From the NCBI GenBank assembly GCA_027575805.1, contig JANBPU010000056.1, positions 22,146 through 86,145 of the forward strand: 64,000 nt of DNA. The letters are read 5' to 3'. The translations under genes were made by a program, and so were the position numbers. Below are positions 1 to 11,331 of this stretch, one piece after another; positions within the stretch are counted from its first letter, which is position 1, and every line of letters begins with the position of its first letter. The DNA is from Mycoemilia scoparia (taxonomy: Eukaryota; Kickxellomycota; Kickxellomycetes; Kickxellales; Kickxellaceae). The notes under the pieces are model-generated. The model had not been told where the DNA came from and searched no databases. It saw nothing but the letters and a program-made list of their open reading frames with translations.

Positions 1-1
1 A

Positions 2-76
2 GAAGCTGCTACACAACGAGTTTCCTATAGTGCTGAAGATGCCACTCAGCCTGGCTTATTTGATTTCAAGCAATGA
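2..76 (+). CDS. possible 3' end of an unidentified protein gene (partial)
   Basis: One frame is open from the left edge of the window to a TGA at 74-76 and reads as 24 residues ending GLFDFKQ. The composition looks protein-like, and a plus-strand gene ending here would be convergent with the receptor gene at 465-2228. It is too short to assign to a family, and an open frame of this length can occur by chance. Sequence to the left of the window would settle it. Confidence 0.25.
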   Translation, partial: EAATQRVSYSAEDATQPGLFDFKQ

Positions 77-464
77 CGCAACACTTGTACAGCCAATCAA
101 CAGATAAAGCTCAATAATGTGCGCAAGGAGCCTATCATCAGTCTGAGTGTGACTACAGCCATGGAATTACTTTCTATATACCTTTTTAAACAGATCTCTG
201 ATCGTTTAGGTATATTTCAAATTGCTGTATTTAACAGTAAGGTTAATTGGGCTACACTGGCCATTTGGATCTTAAAAGAATGTATATTAAAAGGCACAAA
301 CACAATAATGTGGCAGCAAGTAAACGTCATAGCGACACGATGAATGGAAATTTGGATATTCAACTATTTAAGAAGCTGTACATTACAACAGAGAAACAGT
401 ACAAAATAAAAGAGCATATTTAATAGCAACAGTAATCAAGATGGATGCATTCAAACAAACAAAT

Positions 465-2228
465 CTAGTCCTTTGGGTCAAATAGTTTTTTATCAAACAT
501 ATTGGTGAATGACCGGCCAAAAAGCTCATTGGGCTGGCAATGCTGCTGTTGTTTTGACTGCGTTCTTGTCTTTGGATTAGGTGTTTGATATCCTGACGAT
601 GCTATTTCAAATCCCCCTGTATTGTCAACAATATCAATGGCCTCGTTGGCGTTGTTTCTGTGATATTGTGCAGAATGTTTTGGATCAGACATCTCAGAGG
701 ATGAATTTGACAGAGATGATTCTGAGGACAATGAGCCAGGACTAGTAGTACTTCTTAAACGGCCCTTGGCAAGTTTACTCTTAATTTGTTCATTGGGATG
801 TGGATCACTGAAAGAGGGCCGATATTCAAGCTGTTGGATATGTGGGCTGATCAGCTTCTGTTGAGGAGATGAACGTTCTGTGTTTAGAGGCGAAAACGAA
901 TAAGATGAGCCTCTATTTGGACTAAAGGTGGTTGGGAAAAGGAATGCGCTTGCAGGTTGAGGCTTGATGGTATTTGCAGGAGAAGATGCTGTTGGATCTA
1001 GTTGTTTTTCGGGCTTGTTTTTACGAAATATCTTTTTAGCTATACAGGACCATACATCATCCATTCCGGGATTTAGCAAAAATATGGTAAAGTTTAGTGT
1101 GCCCTGGAGAGCTGCTAACGATCGTGCTGTGGCACTCAGTCCTGGAGTGTTTCCAGTTATAAATAGATCGGCCAGAGTCAATGTCCTGGTAATTATTGGT
1201 ACTATCGGGTACAAAAGGATTCTCTGTATCATCCTTTTTACCTTTTCATGATGCGATTTTGTCACGAATGAAATTACATTGTTTGCGCCATTCTGATTTA
1301 AGAGCTGGTTAGAAACATTCATTCTGGGATAGTTTGCACTCCGTAAAGGCGATGCGGTGCGCAATGGTGTTCCCTGCTCCAGGACAGGAGAATAATATCC
1401 ACCAGGGACATATGTAGCAGTTGATGGTCTCTGGTCAGAAGACGTTGCAGTGCCTTCGTTTGAACGGTGGTTTGATGATGACACTGTCCCCTCAGGCATA
1501 TGGAGATCCGTCGAATACATTCTAGACCACAACGGCCAAAGCCGAAATATCAAAATGACCGATATAATGAAGCAGTACACAATGCCCAGCAGCTCCCAGA
1601 GCACATCGAAGAGCCAAAATATCGCCTTTTTACTGAATGCATAGTCCCCAACATGGTTGACCTGTTTATATGGATCCCACACCACTTGGCGTTTGACATA
1701 CAGGTTTGGATGCGTAAAAAGAATGGCCAGCCCGATGCTTATTAGCTCATAAAACGGGTCCAGCCGCTGAGCAAGCGAGTCTTTCTTCATGATAACAGTC
1801 AGCTGTAAGTGCAAGGCAATGGCCGATGACAGAAAGATGAAGGCCACGGGTCCCAAGGAATTTATCCACCCAATTATCCGAATCGAAGCCTGATTGCGGG
1901 CAGACATGAACGAATATGACCCCTGCAAAATAAACATTAATGAGGTTAAAAAATCTGCAGCGCCAATCCATCCTGAGAGTCTTATTGACGGCCGTTTCGC
2001 TACTGGTTTTCGGACAAAATATAGGGTGATGACCGCTGCCATGGTAAACACCGAGAGCACAATCGATATGCCATTGAGGACATTGAATAAGGTCAAAGCA
2101 TCCCCATATTCTGTTGAAACATAGGAGTTTATCTTGACTATAACGGTGTTGCTGCTGGTGTGAGTTACTGTAACAAATATGGTGTCGTGTGTAGACTGGT
2201 TGATATACCTGGTAACTGTATGAGACAT
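465..2228 (-). CDS. seven-transmembrane G-protein-coupled receptor, fungal cAMP-receptor/Git3-like
   Basis: Single-exon gene of 587 residues starting at an ATG. Seven hydrophobic segments can be placed at about residues 47-72, 84-106, 117-146, 158-178, 202-232, 333-357 and 368-386. The loop between the fifth and sixth segments is about 100 residues and Ser/Thr/Pro-rich. It is followed by a long (about 200-residue) Ser/Pro-rich cytoplasmic tail with a Gln run near the end. The short outside N-terminus carries an N-Q-S glycosylation sequon at residue 10. This layout is typical of fungal nutrient-sensing receptors that couple to heterotrimeric G proteins at the plasma membrane. The membrane topology is visible in the sequence. 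The assignment to the cAMP-receptor/Git3 group is inferred from overall architecture, and the ligand is unknown. A 185-residue frame overlapping the 5' half is a shadow. Confidence 0.7.
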   Translation of the reverse strand: MSHTVTRYINQSTHDTIFVTVTHTSSNTVIVKINSYVSTEYGDALTLFNVLNGISIVLSVFTMAAVITLYFVRKPVAKRPSIRLSGWIGAADFLTSLMFILQGSYSFMSARNQASIRIIGWINSLGPVAFIFLSSAIALHLQLTVIMKKDSLAQRLDPFYELISIGLAILFTHPNLYVKRQVVWDPYKQVNHVGDYAFSKKAIFWLFDVLWELLGIVYCFIISVILIFRLWPLWSRMYSTDLHMPEGTVSSSNHRSNEGTATSSDQRPSTATYVPGGYYSPVLEQGTPLRTASPLRSANYPRMNVSNQLLNQNGANNVISFVTKSHHEKVKRMIQRILLYPIVPIITRTLTLADLFITGNTPGLSATARSLAALQGTLNFTIFLLNPGMDDVWSCIAKKIFRKNKPEKQLDPTASSPANTIKPQPASAFLFPTTFSPNRGSSYSFSPLNTERSSPQQKLISPHIQQLEYRPSFSDPHPNEQIKSKLAKGRLRSTTSPGSLSSESSLSNSSSEMSDPKHSAQYHRNNANEAIDIVDNTGGFEIASSGYQTPNPKTRTQSKQQQHCQPNELFGRSFTNMFDKKLFDPKD

Positions 2229-3417
2229 TGGGTATACGTGTTGCTGGCAGGGGCGTGCATGAGCTTGTCAAGGTCTCCAAAAATAGTGATGCTTTATATG
2301 TCAAAGCCAGCGGATTCCCTTACTCGCAACACAATTGCCTCTCTAAAGAGTGTATTTATATCAAGATTTGGCAAAAAGTAATAGAATAGCTTCAAGATTT
2401 GAAAACAACAAAGAAAAAGGCGGAACACCATTACAAATGCTTGATTTTCCAAGACCCCAATAGCCATTGCATACAAAGCCTTTTCTCCACAGCCTCTTTA
2501 TCCTATTCTTAGTTTGTGGGCTTGGATTATTAGGTTTTTGTCAGCCTATACCTTGTCTAGATGCTGTGTAACAAACTTAAAGGACACTAAAAATATAGTC
2601 AGATGTAGATCTCGGCATGAGGGAATGGTGGATTCCCAAAGCCAGGAAGCATCTTTGGACCAGTAAAATTACTCTGCAATACTACACCTGGGTCACCGCA
2701 CCTACAGCCATATCATAATTACCAAGATATTATTTAGTTCATACATACATACGTACACGCGCTCAAGCTTTCTTTCTTTTTTGGCATCCCGCAAAATACA
2801 AAAAATTGTTAGATTCAAATATCTGTTTTTATCTGGGAACTTGGAATCAAACCTATATGTTTGAAAGTAGTGCTGATATTATATACAGATTGATCTCCTT
2901 TTCTGAGTTATTTATTATTTTAGCGTAGTAGAGCTGGCAACATCGTGAATTTGCCCTATTGTTTGAACTGTGGTCGGCCTTTGGGACATGTGCCACCGCT
3001 TGCCACAATTTGTTTTTTAGATGCAGCTATTCGGACCTTATGGAAATCCGTCCATAGAAGTCTCAATCTGAAGTGTGTTTTGATGCAATAGGTAGTGCAT
3101 TAACCAGTATAAAGCTTGGCTCACTCCAGTCGCATTATTAGGCAGTTTCTCCACCAAAAGCGTACTTGGCTGTACCCCTACACCTCCAGCAAATTTGGCT
3201 CATAAGTCATACATTTTAAGCTTGTATTAGAGAGATCATCCTAGCGTACTTTTAGAGGAGACTCTGCCATTTATTCACAACGTTTGGCTCCAAAGTCTGT
3301 GATTTTTTTGTGGAATAGTATTACCAATTATTACCAATGAAGCAAATCTCAAAATTATAAAAAAGTAAATGGGATATATAAAAAACAAGCTTGTGTTGGC
3401 TTTTATAAAACAAAACC
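2229..3417. other. intergenic region upstream of the 7TM receptor
   Basis: AT-rich gap of about 1.2 kb between the receptor start codon and the 3' end of the carnitine acetyltransferase. It must hold the receptor promoter. No coding exon was recognised. It contains one copy of a short inverted-repeat element at 3141-3268, described separately. Confidence 0.6.
3141..3268. mobile_element. MITE-like element, family 2, copy A
   Basis: A 128-base non-coding element with terminal inverted repeats of about 20 bases: the left end starts GGCAG and runs to AAAAG, and the reverse complement of the right end matches it at about 16 of 20 positions. The interior shares a long block (ATAAGTCATACATTTTAAG, then a conserved CTAG..ACTTTTAG..GGAGAC end) with a second copy at 25771-25907. 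It has no coding capacity, consistent with a non-autonomous DNA transposon. Confidence 0.6.
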
Positions 3418-5783
3418 TCAGTTATATTTGGCAAAATACTCGATAGAGCTGCGAATGTCCTGCATCGATTTTATTATAGCCTGCTTCATATGTGTAGAGT
3501 CGGTCTCGCTTGAGTTGATCCATTCTGATATACTGAAGGTTACTTTGTCCTTGCCAATGTTGTAGTTTATTCCGTAACCATGCTCCGTTACGGGTGCAAA
3601 CCCGCCGCGGAAGTAGTCACCGCTACTGACATTTGATGTTGAGAGCTTGAAGGTGCAGGAGCGTGCGAATGCTGGGTCGGTAAAAATCTTTGCTTCTTCC
3701 AACTCCTTTTCCGAGTTTATCTGGTATCGAAGACCCATGAGATGACGGTCAACGCCCCTGCCCATACCCGCAGCCTTCATATAATTGGCGTGAGCAGCAA
3801 CAGCACCCTTAAATAGTTGGATCTTGTCGTTTATTGAGACTGTGTTATCATCAAATGCTTTGGAGAACCTCAAGCTCTGCATAGAGCAGGATCTGATAGT
3901 CTCTGTGCGGCCATGAAGAAATGCACGGGTTGACGCAGTTTCGTATGTAGCGCAGGGTTCGTTGTATTTGCGGTAGTAAGCAAGTTGCATAGCCATTTGC
4001 ACAAATATATCAGGGCTTACTTTAGCTATATAGATAAAATAAAGTTCTGTTGATAAGCATATGCCCTATACAATATGAAAACCACAAAGATTATGCCTTA
4101 TTATAGTCACTACCTTGCTTTATCCATTCAGAGCCAAAATCTTCCATGTCAGCTAGGAGAACGTTAACGTTTTTAGCAAGCTTGGTAGCGTTTACTTTGG
4201 CATCTTCTATTGTGCGGTATACATCAGCGCCTATGGACCACCGAAGGTGCTTTGGTTGACCAATTTCAGGAGATTTGTTGCTACTGATGCCGGCTGGATC
4301 TTGAGCAGGCTCTCCAATAGCAGCATCAACACAAATTCGTCCGGTAGTTAAAGCATCGACTGGAGAATGCTCTCCATTACAACCTGCCTGCCCGTTGTTG
4401 AGAACTATTATTTGGAAAGCCTTGTCATACCAGCGGTTCCGACCATCATTTGAACGTAAAAAGTGGTTGCATGTCTCGTCGACGTTAGATAGAAGCTGAC
4501 TATCTACACCAATGCTATCTAGGCAAACAACAAACAAAGCGCTATCTATTGCTTCTAGGGTGGCTCTGTTGAGCGGATCTTTCTCTAGCTTACTTCTGGC
4601 CTAAAGGCAAGAAAATATGAGGTGTGATGTTATGGTTCTGAATGGCAGCTATATCGCACATATGTATACCAAAGAGGCGAGAGAATACCTTTGCCCAAGT
4701 ATCGCGATTCTCGGTTGTCAATATCCCAACCGGGAGTTCCAAATTGCGACTAGTTCTGACTTCATTAACAACATTGAGAAGCTGCCTACAGTTTTGAATC
4801 ACAGTATACATCAGCTTATTTGGAAATGATAAAAATCTACTAGCAGCTAAACAGCCACTTGATACTTACTGTACGATAGATTTTATAGAAACGCGGTCAC
4901 CATGGACATCATAAACTGGGACAGAAAAGATCTGGTCATGGTACATTGCTACGATATGCCGAGATTTACAAGGATACTGAGAAACAATAGTATCACATCC
5001 CTCTTGAGGTATACGGGTTGTTCCAAACTGATATTTGAACTGATTCATACACAGCGGCGTTCCTTTCTGCATATCAGGAGCCAGCTGCTGGCTATTGTCG
5101 ACGGCGCAAGCAAAGTAAAGAGGCTGTGTTAAACATTATAACACAGGCTAATAGATTGGTTATATGAATAAAAAAATAGTACGCACCTATTTATCTTGTC
5201 ATTCGTGTTCAGTATATTTGAAATAAGCCCTGCTGCCCTTTCAATCTGGATCATAGTAAAGCTGCCGGACTTTGCGTTGGTATCAACGCCAAGTGCTGGA
5301 TTGTCAGAGAACTTGGCAAACCAGTTGATATTGATAAAGCTGGGTTCTCTCCATTCAAGATATGCCTTATTGAGCCATAGGCTTTCAAGCCAGTTATTCT
5401 TGAAATCATAATTTATAGGATCAGCAGGTGGGCTGTTAGTGTGAAAGAATACAAGAATCACATGCTTTTACATTCGGGGATTTAAACGTGTTTGAACTTA
5501 CCGATTCTCTCTTATCCAATTCATAGAGGCGGTTCTGGAGTACCTCTCCTAGTCCACCGGGAGCAGAAAATTCGTTTATGGCCTTTATGGAATTATTCAG
5601 GCCCTCATCTGTGCTCAGTGGCTTAATCGATTCCAAATATCGGGTCATTGTTTCCTTGATTGTTGGAATCGGTAGGCGAGGGAGGAGCCTCTGGTTATCA
5701 AAAGTACCGACATTCTGTCCAGGAGCAGTAGTAAGATATCTACTAGCATTGCCTGCTAGCCTATACATATAGCCAAAATGCAT
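3418..5783 (-). CDS. CAT2: carnitine O-acetyltransferase, mitochondrial type (six exons)
   Basis: Transfers acetyl groups between CoA and carnitine so that acetyl units can cross organelle membranes. Proposed exons, all phase-consistent: 5783-5502, 5398-5183, 5123-4875, 4814-4689, 4600-4114 and 4025-3418, giving 655 residues, close to the known family size. The N-terminus (MHFGYMYRLAGNASRYL) is basic and hydroxylated like a mitochondrial presequence. Family signatures include RLPIPTIKETMTRYLES near residue 37, the LCMNQF and PVGIL motifs, and the catalytic histidine in NGEHSPVD at about residue 369. The C-terminal block has SPDIFVQMAMQLAYYR and STRAFLHGRTETIRS. There is no PTS1 tripeptide at the C-terminus (it ends KYN), so a mitochondrial role is favoured. 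The second exon's 3' end could alternatively use a GT four bases earlier, but that breaks phase. Introns are 59-103 bases. Confidence 0.88.
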
Positions 5784-6607
5784 TCATTATTTTGTGCCGT
5801 CGGAGAAGTTTATTCAAACACAGAAAAAAGGGATGGCACTCTGGAATACCTACAAGCCATTCTGCACCTTTCCTTGATGAAGTAGCCCACATATCTTGTG
5901 GCTATTGATGATACAGTTTTTGTGAGCGTGTTTTAAACAATATATAGTCATAGTAGCAAAACTTGAAATGAAAGAAATGAAACATGGGTTGCATATTTGT
6001 CCACAGGGGGCTTAGTTTATATTATTCTGAGGATGATACTCAAGGATGTAAAATTGCACGTGTCTATAGTTTCAAGCCAATGTGGGTTAGGGCGCCAAAC
6101 CAGAAATGGCTGTTTTGGTTAAAATCATGGGATCAAGGTATCGAAAAGTCTATAAAAGTATAAATTCCTCGTGATTTTAAAATGGTTTACTATCTCATCC
6201 ATCAGCCTAATGCCGATTCCTGTAAAACATGTGGCAGTAGACTCGATCGCAATTGTTTAAACAAACAACAAAAGACCCAAAAAGATTTAATTTTATACAC
6301 CTTCATTTCCCTAGGTTTTCTAGAATAGTAAAATGTGCCCCCCTAGTCCCCTGTTCATATCGTCAGAGTGAACAATGCTCTTTATACATGTGCAAAGAAC
6401 CCCACCCCCTTTTTAACTTGTGGAGTAGCTTCTAGCTTCAAAATTACATTACTCTAAAATATTAAAAACAGTGCTGATCTGATCAGAAACCCATAAGCAA
6501 ATTATCTGGTTAATATAAAATTTAGAATTAAAAAGTAACAATAAAATAGAATAATTGAACCAGAGTGAGCTGAATTCAAGCCTTAAAAGATAATAATAGG
6601 AAAAGAT
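5784..6607. promoter_or_regulatory. divergent intergenic region between CAT2 and the WBP11-like gene
   Basis: About 0.8 kb separates two divergently transcribed genes, so both promoters should lie here. No further exon was recognised with confidence. A short upstream exon of the WBP11-like gene could be hidden, because an acceptor-like TAATAG lies just before its first mapped exon. Confidence 0.5.
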
Positions 6608-8392
6608 ATGGATGCTTATCGTAGGTAGAACTTGGGTATTATAGAGTTATATTATGAAAAATGGGCCGATGTTAATATATATTTGTTTTATATAGGGAAG
6701 CAGGCGCGTAAAAGAGAGTTAAAAAAGGTATATGGCTGAATTTAGTTATTGAAGATGCCATTCCAACATAGGGCAGTTATAACCTTGATATGTTGACACA
6801 TTTAGAATAAAGAAATTCGAAAGCAGTTGCGAGAAACATCTTTATTGTATAAGGATACAACAAAGGTCGAAAAGGAGATAGAACGATATGAAGTGTTAGG
6901 TAGGCATTATACCTGCCACTGAGTTTGGCAGATCATATAGCTTTTAGTTTAAACATGAAGAGAGAGCATTAACTGTAGTATTACATCTAATGGTTTTACA
7001 GCAAAAGAAAAAAAGCTTGATTCCAATGGAAGGAATCGTATGAACGAGCTCAAAGAAGAACTAGAAAAGATCAAGAATTTGAGGGAAGAAAAAGGAGTCG
7101 TGATTAAAGAGTAAGTTGTATACTATTTGAAAAATAATTAAAGATAAAAACTATATCTTTACATCTTCTTGATATATTCTTTTTAACAATAATGAATTAG
7201 GAAAAAAGAAACTGATGAGATGGTTGCCTACGATCCAATGGCTGTTATGAATGGCAAGATAATACTAAAACATCAAAATATGTCCCAAGTAGTTATAAAC
7301 ATGATGGTGAACCTATTTTTAAATATATTAAATGTAGATGGCGAGGATACTGAAAGTGATTCCGAGAGCAATGAATCAGGAGTTTCCAAATTACTTGGGG
7401 GTAAGATGACTACGTAAATTTTGTACCATTTCTATATGAAAATTGTTATATATACTAATAACAGGATTTATAAATTTGGATTAGTATATGGATTGGAGTC
7501 TGAACACAAAAGCTCGGATGACGATAATGATTTGTCGCATCAAGGTGATTTGGGCAACGAAAAAAGATCTATCAAAAAGCGAAAGGTGGAGGGTGAGTTT
7601 CCTCCAATGCCTCCAGGGACGCCGCCACTTTTTCCTGAAGAGATCGCAATACAGGGTGTTTGGCCACCACTTCCACTTGGTCCGCCGCCAGATATATTAC
7701 CGATGCAGGCGCCCCCTGTTCTTATCAATCCTGCGATGCCAGCTCCGCCACCGCCGCCACCAGGTTGGGCTCCACCCAGCGCAGCACCTCAGAGGCAAGA
7801 GAAATTTGTAGAGCCAAAGAAGGCAACGCAACCTGCTCTTTCAGCTGCTCCACAGGAACGAGATCTTAGGAAAGAACTCACGACATTGGTACCATCCCAC
7901 TTGCTCAGACAAAGGAGAATGAAGCAAGAAGCGAAGCCAAAGATCAGTCTTCCACAGCTCAATGCTGCTCCTGATACGGAGGCACCTAAAGAATCTTCCC
8001 CAGAACCACTCAATGTAAATGATAGTGTCGCTCCTGAGACACAAACTAAGGAAACCAAATCCAATAATACAGTTCCCGAAAAATCAATATCGGAACTACC
8101 CGGCCCCTCTTTGCTGCTTGGTGTCAACTATAGTAGTGGAAGTGATGATGATGATGACGATGACGATGACAACGGCAGTGACAATGAAGATAATCCCACA
8201 GGAGATCTGTCATCTAAACTCCTAAAGGAACTGCCTCAGATTATAAAACCAGGTCAACCCAAAATCTCGTTTAATAATTTAACTAAAAAAGACGCTGAAA
8301 TTAAGTCAGATAAAGAGACGATCGAAGAGCAAAATATGGCTTCTGATGACCAATATGAAGAGTTCATGAACGAGATCTCTGGACTAATGTAA
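6608..8392 (+). CDS. WBP11-like spliceosomal protein (WW-domain-binding protein 11 family, six exons)
   Basis: Human WBP11 is a nuclear splicing factor that binds WW domains through Pro-rich motifs. Exons 6608-6620, 6696-6727, 6806-6899, 7002-7110, 7201-7400 and 7485-8392 join in phase to 451 residues. The first four are short and easily missed. The N-terminus reads DAYRKQARKRELKKN and continues into the charged coiled region KEIRKQLRE...VEKEIERYEVL...ELKEELEKIKNLREE, which matches the Wbp11 domain. Downstream are FPPMPPGTPP, several PPPP runs in an APPPPPPPGW context, a KISLPQLN patch, an Asp run at about 8142-8170, and the family-like acidic C-terminus DDQYEEFMNEISGLM. The true start may lie in a further upstream exon; ATG at 6608 is provisional. 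Confidence 0.75.
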
Positions 8393-8678
8393 TAACTTCA
8401 AAATAATTAATACTTGATCTAATGTATGTATAGGTTAAAAACCACAAAATATATCACAAAGATGAACCACCCAAAAAACAATTATCAAAAATAAAATATA
8501 TAGTATAGAAACAGACAAAAACCAATGGCTAACACAAATCAAATCATAATAACAGTAAATAATAATGGTAATAACAATACATACATAATATGAGGAATTC
8601 ATCTCATAGCATCCCTGTTGTCTTCCTTAAACATTATTAAACAAAATATTGAGGGATAGCCATAATGCATACAACAGA

Positions 8679-8798
8679 TATGAGTGATTATTTTTGAAGG
8701 GCTAAACTAGTATTATCAATGAAAATATATAGTGACTGGTATGCAAGTTGAAACTGGCCTACTAGTAAAACTTGGTGCTTCAAAAATAACTACCCATA
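8679..8798 (-). mobile_element. MITE-like element, family 1, copy A
   Basis: About 120 bases flanked by inverted ends: left TGAGTGATTATTTTTGAAGG, and right end whose reverse complement begins ATATGGGTAGTTATTTTTGA. The interior (TTTACTAGTAGGCCAGTTTCA on its minus strand) matches copies at 9813 and 63095, so this copy is inverted relative to them. No coding capacity. Confidence 0.7.
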
Positions 8799-9812
8799 TT
8801 GCTACTCAGGGCATGAAAATACCCTATACCCATATCTACAAATGGGCATGAGTGCCGTTGAAAAGTATTATGTTAAGATGTACTACTGGTATTATACCCA
8901 CTAGCAATATATGATCTGCTTGCTATGCTGTGGGGCAAATGTGCAAGGACTCATACACAACTATTTCATGGCGGATAAATAGCAAGGTTCTGGCCATATG
9001 TGCCATTACTGAGACGACTCCTTGTTAGTAACCCATTTTTGAATAATAAAACCAAATGCCATTTCAGATCATCCAAAGACACCACGATGCCAATACACAA
9101 AACTAACGCTTTTGTATGATCATAACCCCACTCGGTGGAGAACCGATCTCGTTTGATGCTGAGTGGAGCCATATCAATGCAGAAAAGTTGTGATAATCCC
9201 CACGCTGCTATTGCCAGTAGCATGTATTTCGGTGCAAAATGGCATTGATGACCTTATTTAAAGCTGCAAACAATATGCAGCCCATCACGCTATGGTATTG
9301 TGGCGGGCCAGCGAATTGTCAAGTACATTTCTATCTGTATACAACAGTACGCTCTGGAAGCTGGGTATTGAGCAAGAGCTGGCACAATGTGGGTTCACAG
9401 ACCACAGCACAACTCTGGCTGGATTTAGTCCAGCAAACTAGTCATGATTGCGACATACGCCGGTAGACGTTGCTAGAAAACTCTGCGTGTTTCTTATTGA
9501 CTAAAATAGCGTTCTAATCATAAAGCCACACAATACAAAAAGTATCTGTATGTATTGAAAATCTCGATTTAAAGAGAACAGAATTGTGTGTACTTGCAAA
9601 GATTCCTAAGCAATCAACCTACAAACATTCTAATTTTTGACAGAGGTTTTGTCAAATATTCCCAAAGTGCTAGGAAGGATCATTGTTCCACTTTTATTTT
9701 GGCCTTTCCATTTGAAGAAGGGGAGATGGTGGCTGCGAGTTATCAGATGGCTTTATTTCATAAGTTATTAGGCATAAAAGCCTCCCAAAAATTATAATAA
9801 AGCACCTATAAG

Positions 9813-9937
9813 TATGAGTGATTATTTTTGAAGGGCCAAGTTTTACTAGTAGGCCATTAGTTTCATCTCGCATACTGGTCAAGCCTATATGATCATTGAT
9901 AATACTAGTTTAACCCCTAAAAAATAACTACCCATAT
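9813..9937 (+). mobile_element. MITE-like element, family 1, copy B
   Basis: About 125 bases with the same ends (TATGAGTGATTATTTTTGAAG on the left, AAAATAACTACCCATA on the right) and the shared interior TTTTACTAGTAGGCCA, then CATACTGGTCA, then CATTGATAATACTAGTTTA. It is in the orientation opposite to copy A, about 1 kb away. Confidence 0.7.
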
Positions 9938-11331
9938 AAACAGAAGAAATAATCACGAGCAATAGTTAGTAAGAATCAAATCGCAATCACAACAATACAT
10001 ACATACATTCAGGAGATAAATCAGTTTCACACCAACCCCGAAAAAACAATATATATCTCAACATACATCAGTGCTTTCGCCATCATTAAAAATCACTATT
10101 CAAACTTATAGGACGTCTTGCTAGAGCCCGCCCACAGCCATTGTGTGGCTGATCAGTAGTGAACTTCGACCAGACATAAATTTGCTAAACAATGTCTTGG
10201 CAAAAATAATCGAGCACGAGCCAAGCAGACATGTTTGCCACCAATATATCTTGAGAAAAAGGCACGCATATACTATTTTGGAAAGATAGTGAGGATTGAG
10301 TGTTGGTACTCTATAATAAAAAGGCTAGTCCTGTGCCTGCTCACGTGTAATAAAAAGTTCACCAGCCAATGTGATTAGTAATATTTGGGTGATAGAAGAA
10401 TAGGCATAGGGTCCCCATTTTTACGAGAGGAGCCCTATTTAATGCCATCAAAGCTTCTAGCATATATTTTCAGAGAGCGAGAGTGAATTCCTAACAGAAA
10501 CCCAGGGTGTCACCGAGAACGCCATTCAAACAAGGCTAGCACGCACTTATCCTTTTGTGGCATGTGCAGATGGGTGGCCTGTGCTCGCATGCTCACACCC
10601 GCCAAAACTCAAAACAATAGCCCTTCTACCAATGTGCGATTGCACAGCATGCACGTTTTTTAAGACACCCAACTTTGCGCAGAGCCGACATGCTTTGCTG
10701 GCTTTATTATGACAAGCAAACATCCTCCTATGGCTTTTTGCTGACGAAATGTTGGGCCAGTAAGCAGCCTGTTAGTGCTTTTAATGCTAGCAAGACAGGC
10801 TTGATCATTCCATGGCTTACTGGAATTTGGTGCTCCATAGGCCATCGGAAAAAGTAATGTATCACTATGTACAATGTTTTGGTGGTTGGTGCACAGGCGG
10901 CCTATCACGCTGTCCTGCAAACCAAAGTTGTTTCTGATTGACCTGCAACCTTTTCCCTAACCTGAGTAATTCAAAGGGCGAATGTACAGTTGTAATAACT
11001 TTTCCAGGGTGACCAATGAGCGTAGAAGTTTTTGCACAGTTTTGTTGGGTAACGTCCCAATAGGAGCAGAGAATTTTGGTCTAAAGCGGTCAGCCATTCA
11101 ATGCAGCCAAAGATAACGCTCACGCTTCCTCTTTGTGAAGTCACGCCATTCTAATAACAGTTGAGGCTGGCTTCTCCGACATTCTGTTCTAACGAGGTAT
11201 AAATTCCAGGGCTTTTCGCCTATCGGCTGTCCATTTCCGCAACATCTCCACTTTTCTATACATTTTACACTGTACCAAAGCATTTACCCTTGGGCATCCA
11301 TATATACGCACGGAAACATCAACATCTCTCA

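Larger units (their letters stand above)
8393..11331. other. 2.9 kb gap with two family-1 MITE copies and decayed sequence
   Basis: No gene was recognised. Short open frames occur at 8966-9223 (-), 9239-9466 (+) and 10660-10920 (-), but none has family motifs, splice support or a plausible start, and they look like decayed transposon debris. Two copies of the family-1 element lie at 8679-8798 and 9813-9937. The right end must carry the promoter of the F-box gene. Confidence 0.5.

Noticed and set aside
1747..2304. 185-residue minus-strand open frame
   Set aside because: Overlaps the receptor's membrane segments in another frame and has no motifs; the receptor frame is clearly the coding one.
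4837..4869. 33-base intron in CAT2
   Set aside because: A phase-correct 60-base intron (4874-4815) using GTACAG and AATAAG removes a stretch absent from the family and fits better.
11290..11331. N-terminal extension of the F-box protein
   Set aside because: The frame opens with TTG and the extension has no conservation signal; the ATG at 11332 leads straight into the F-box-like motif.
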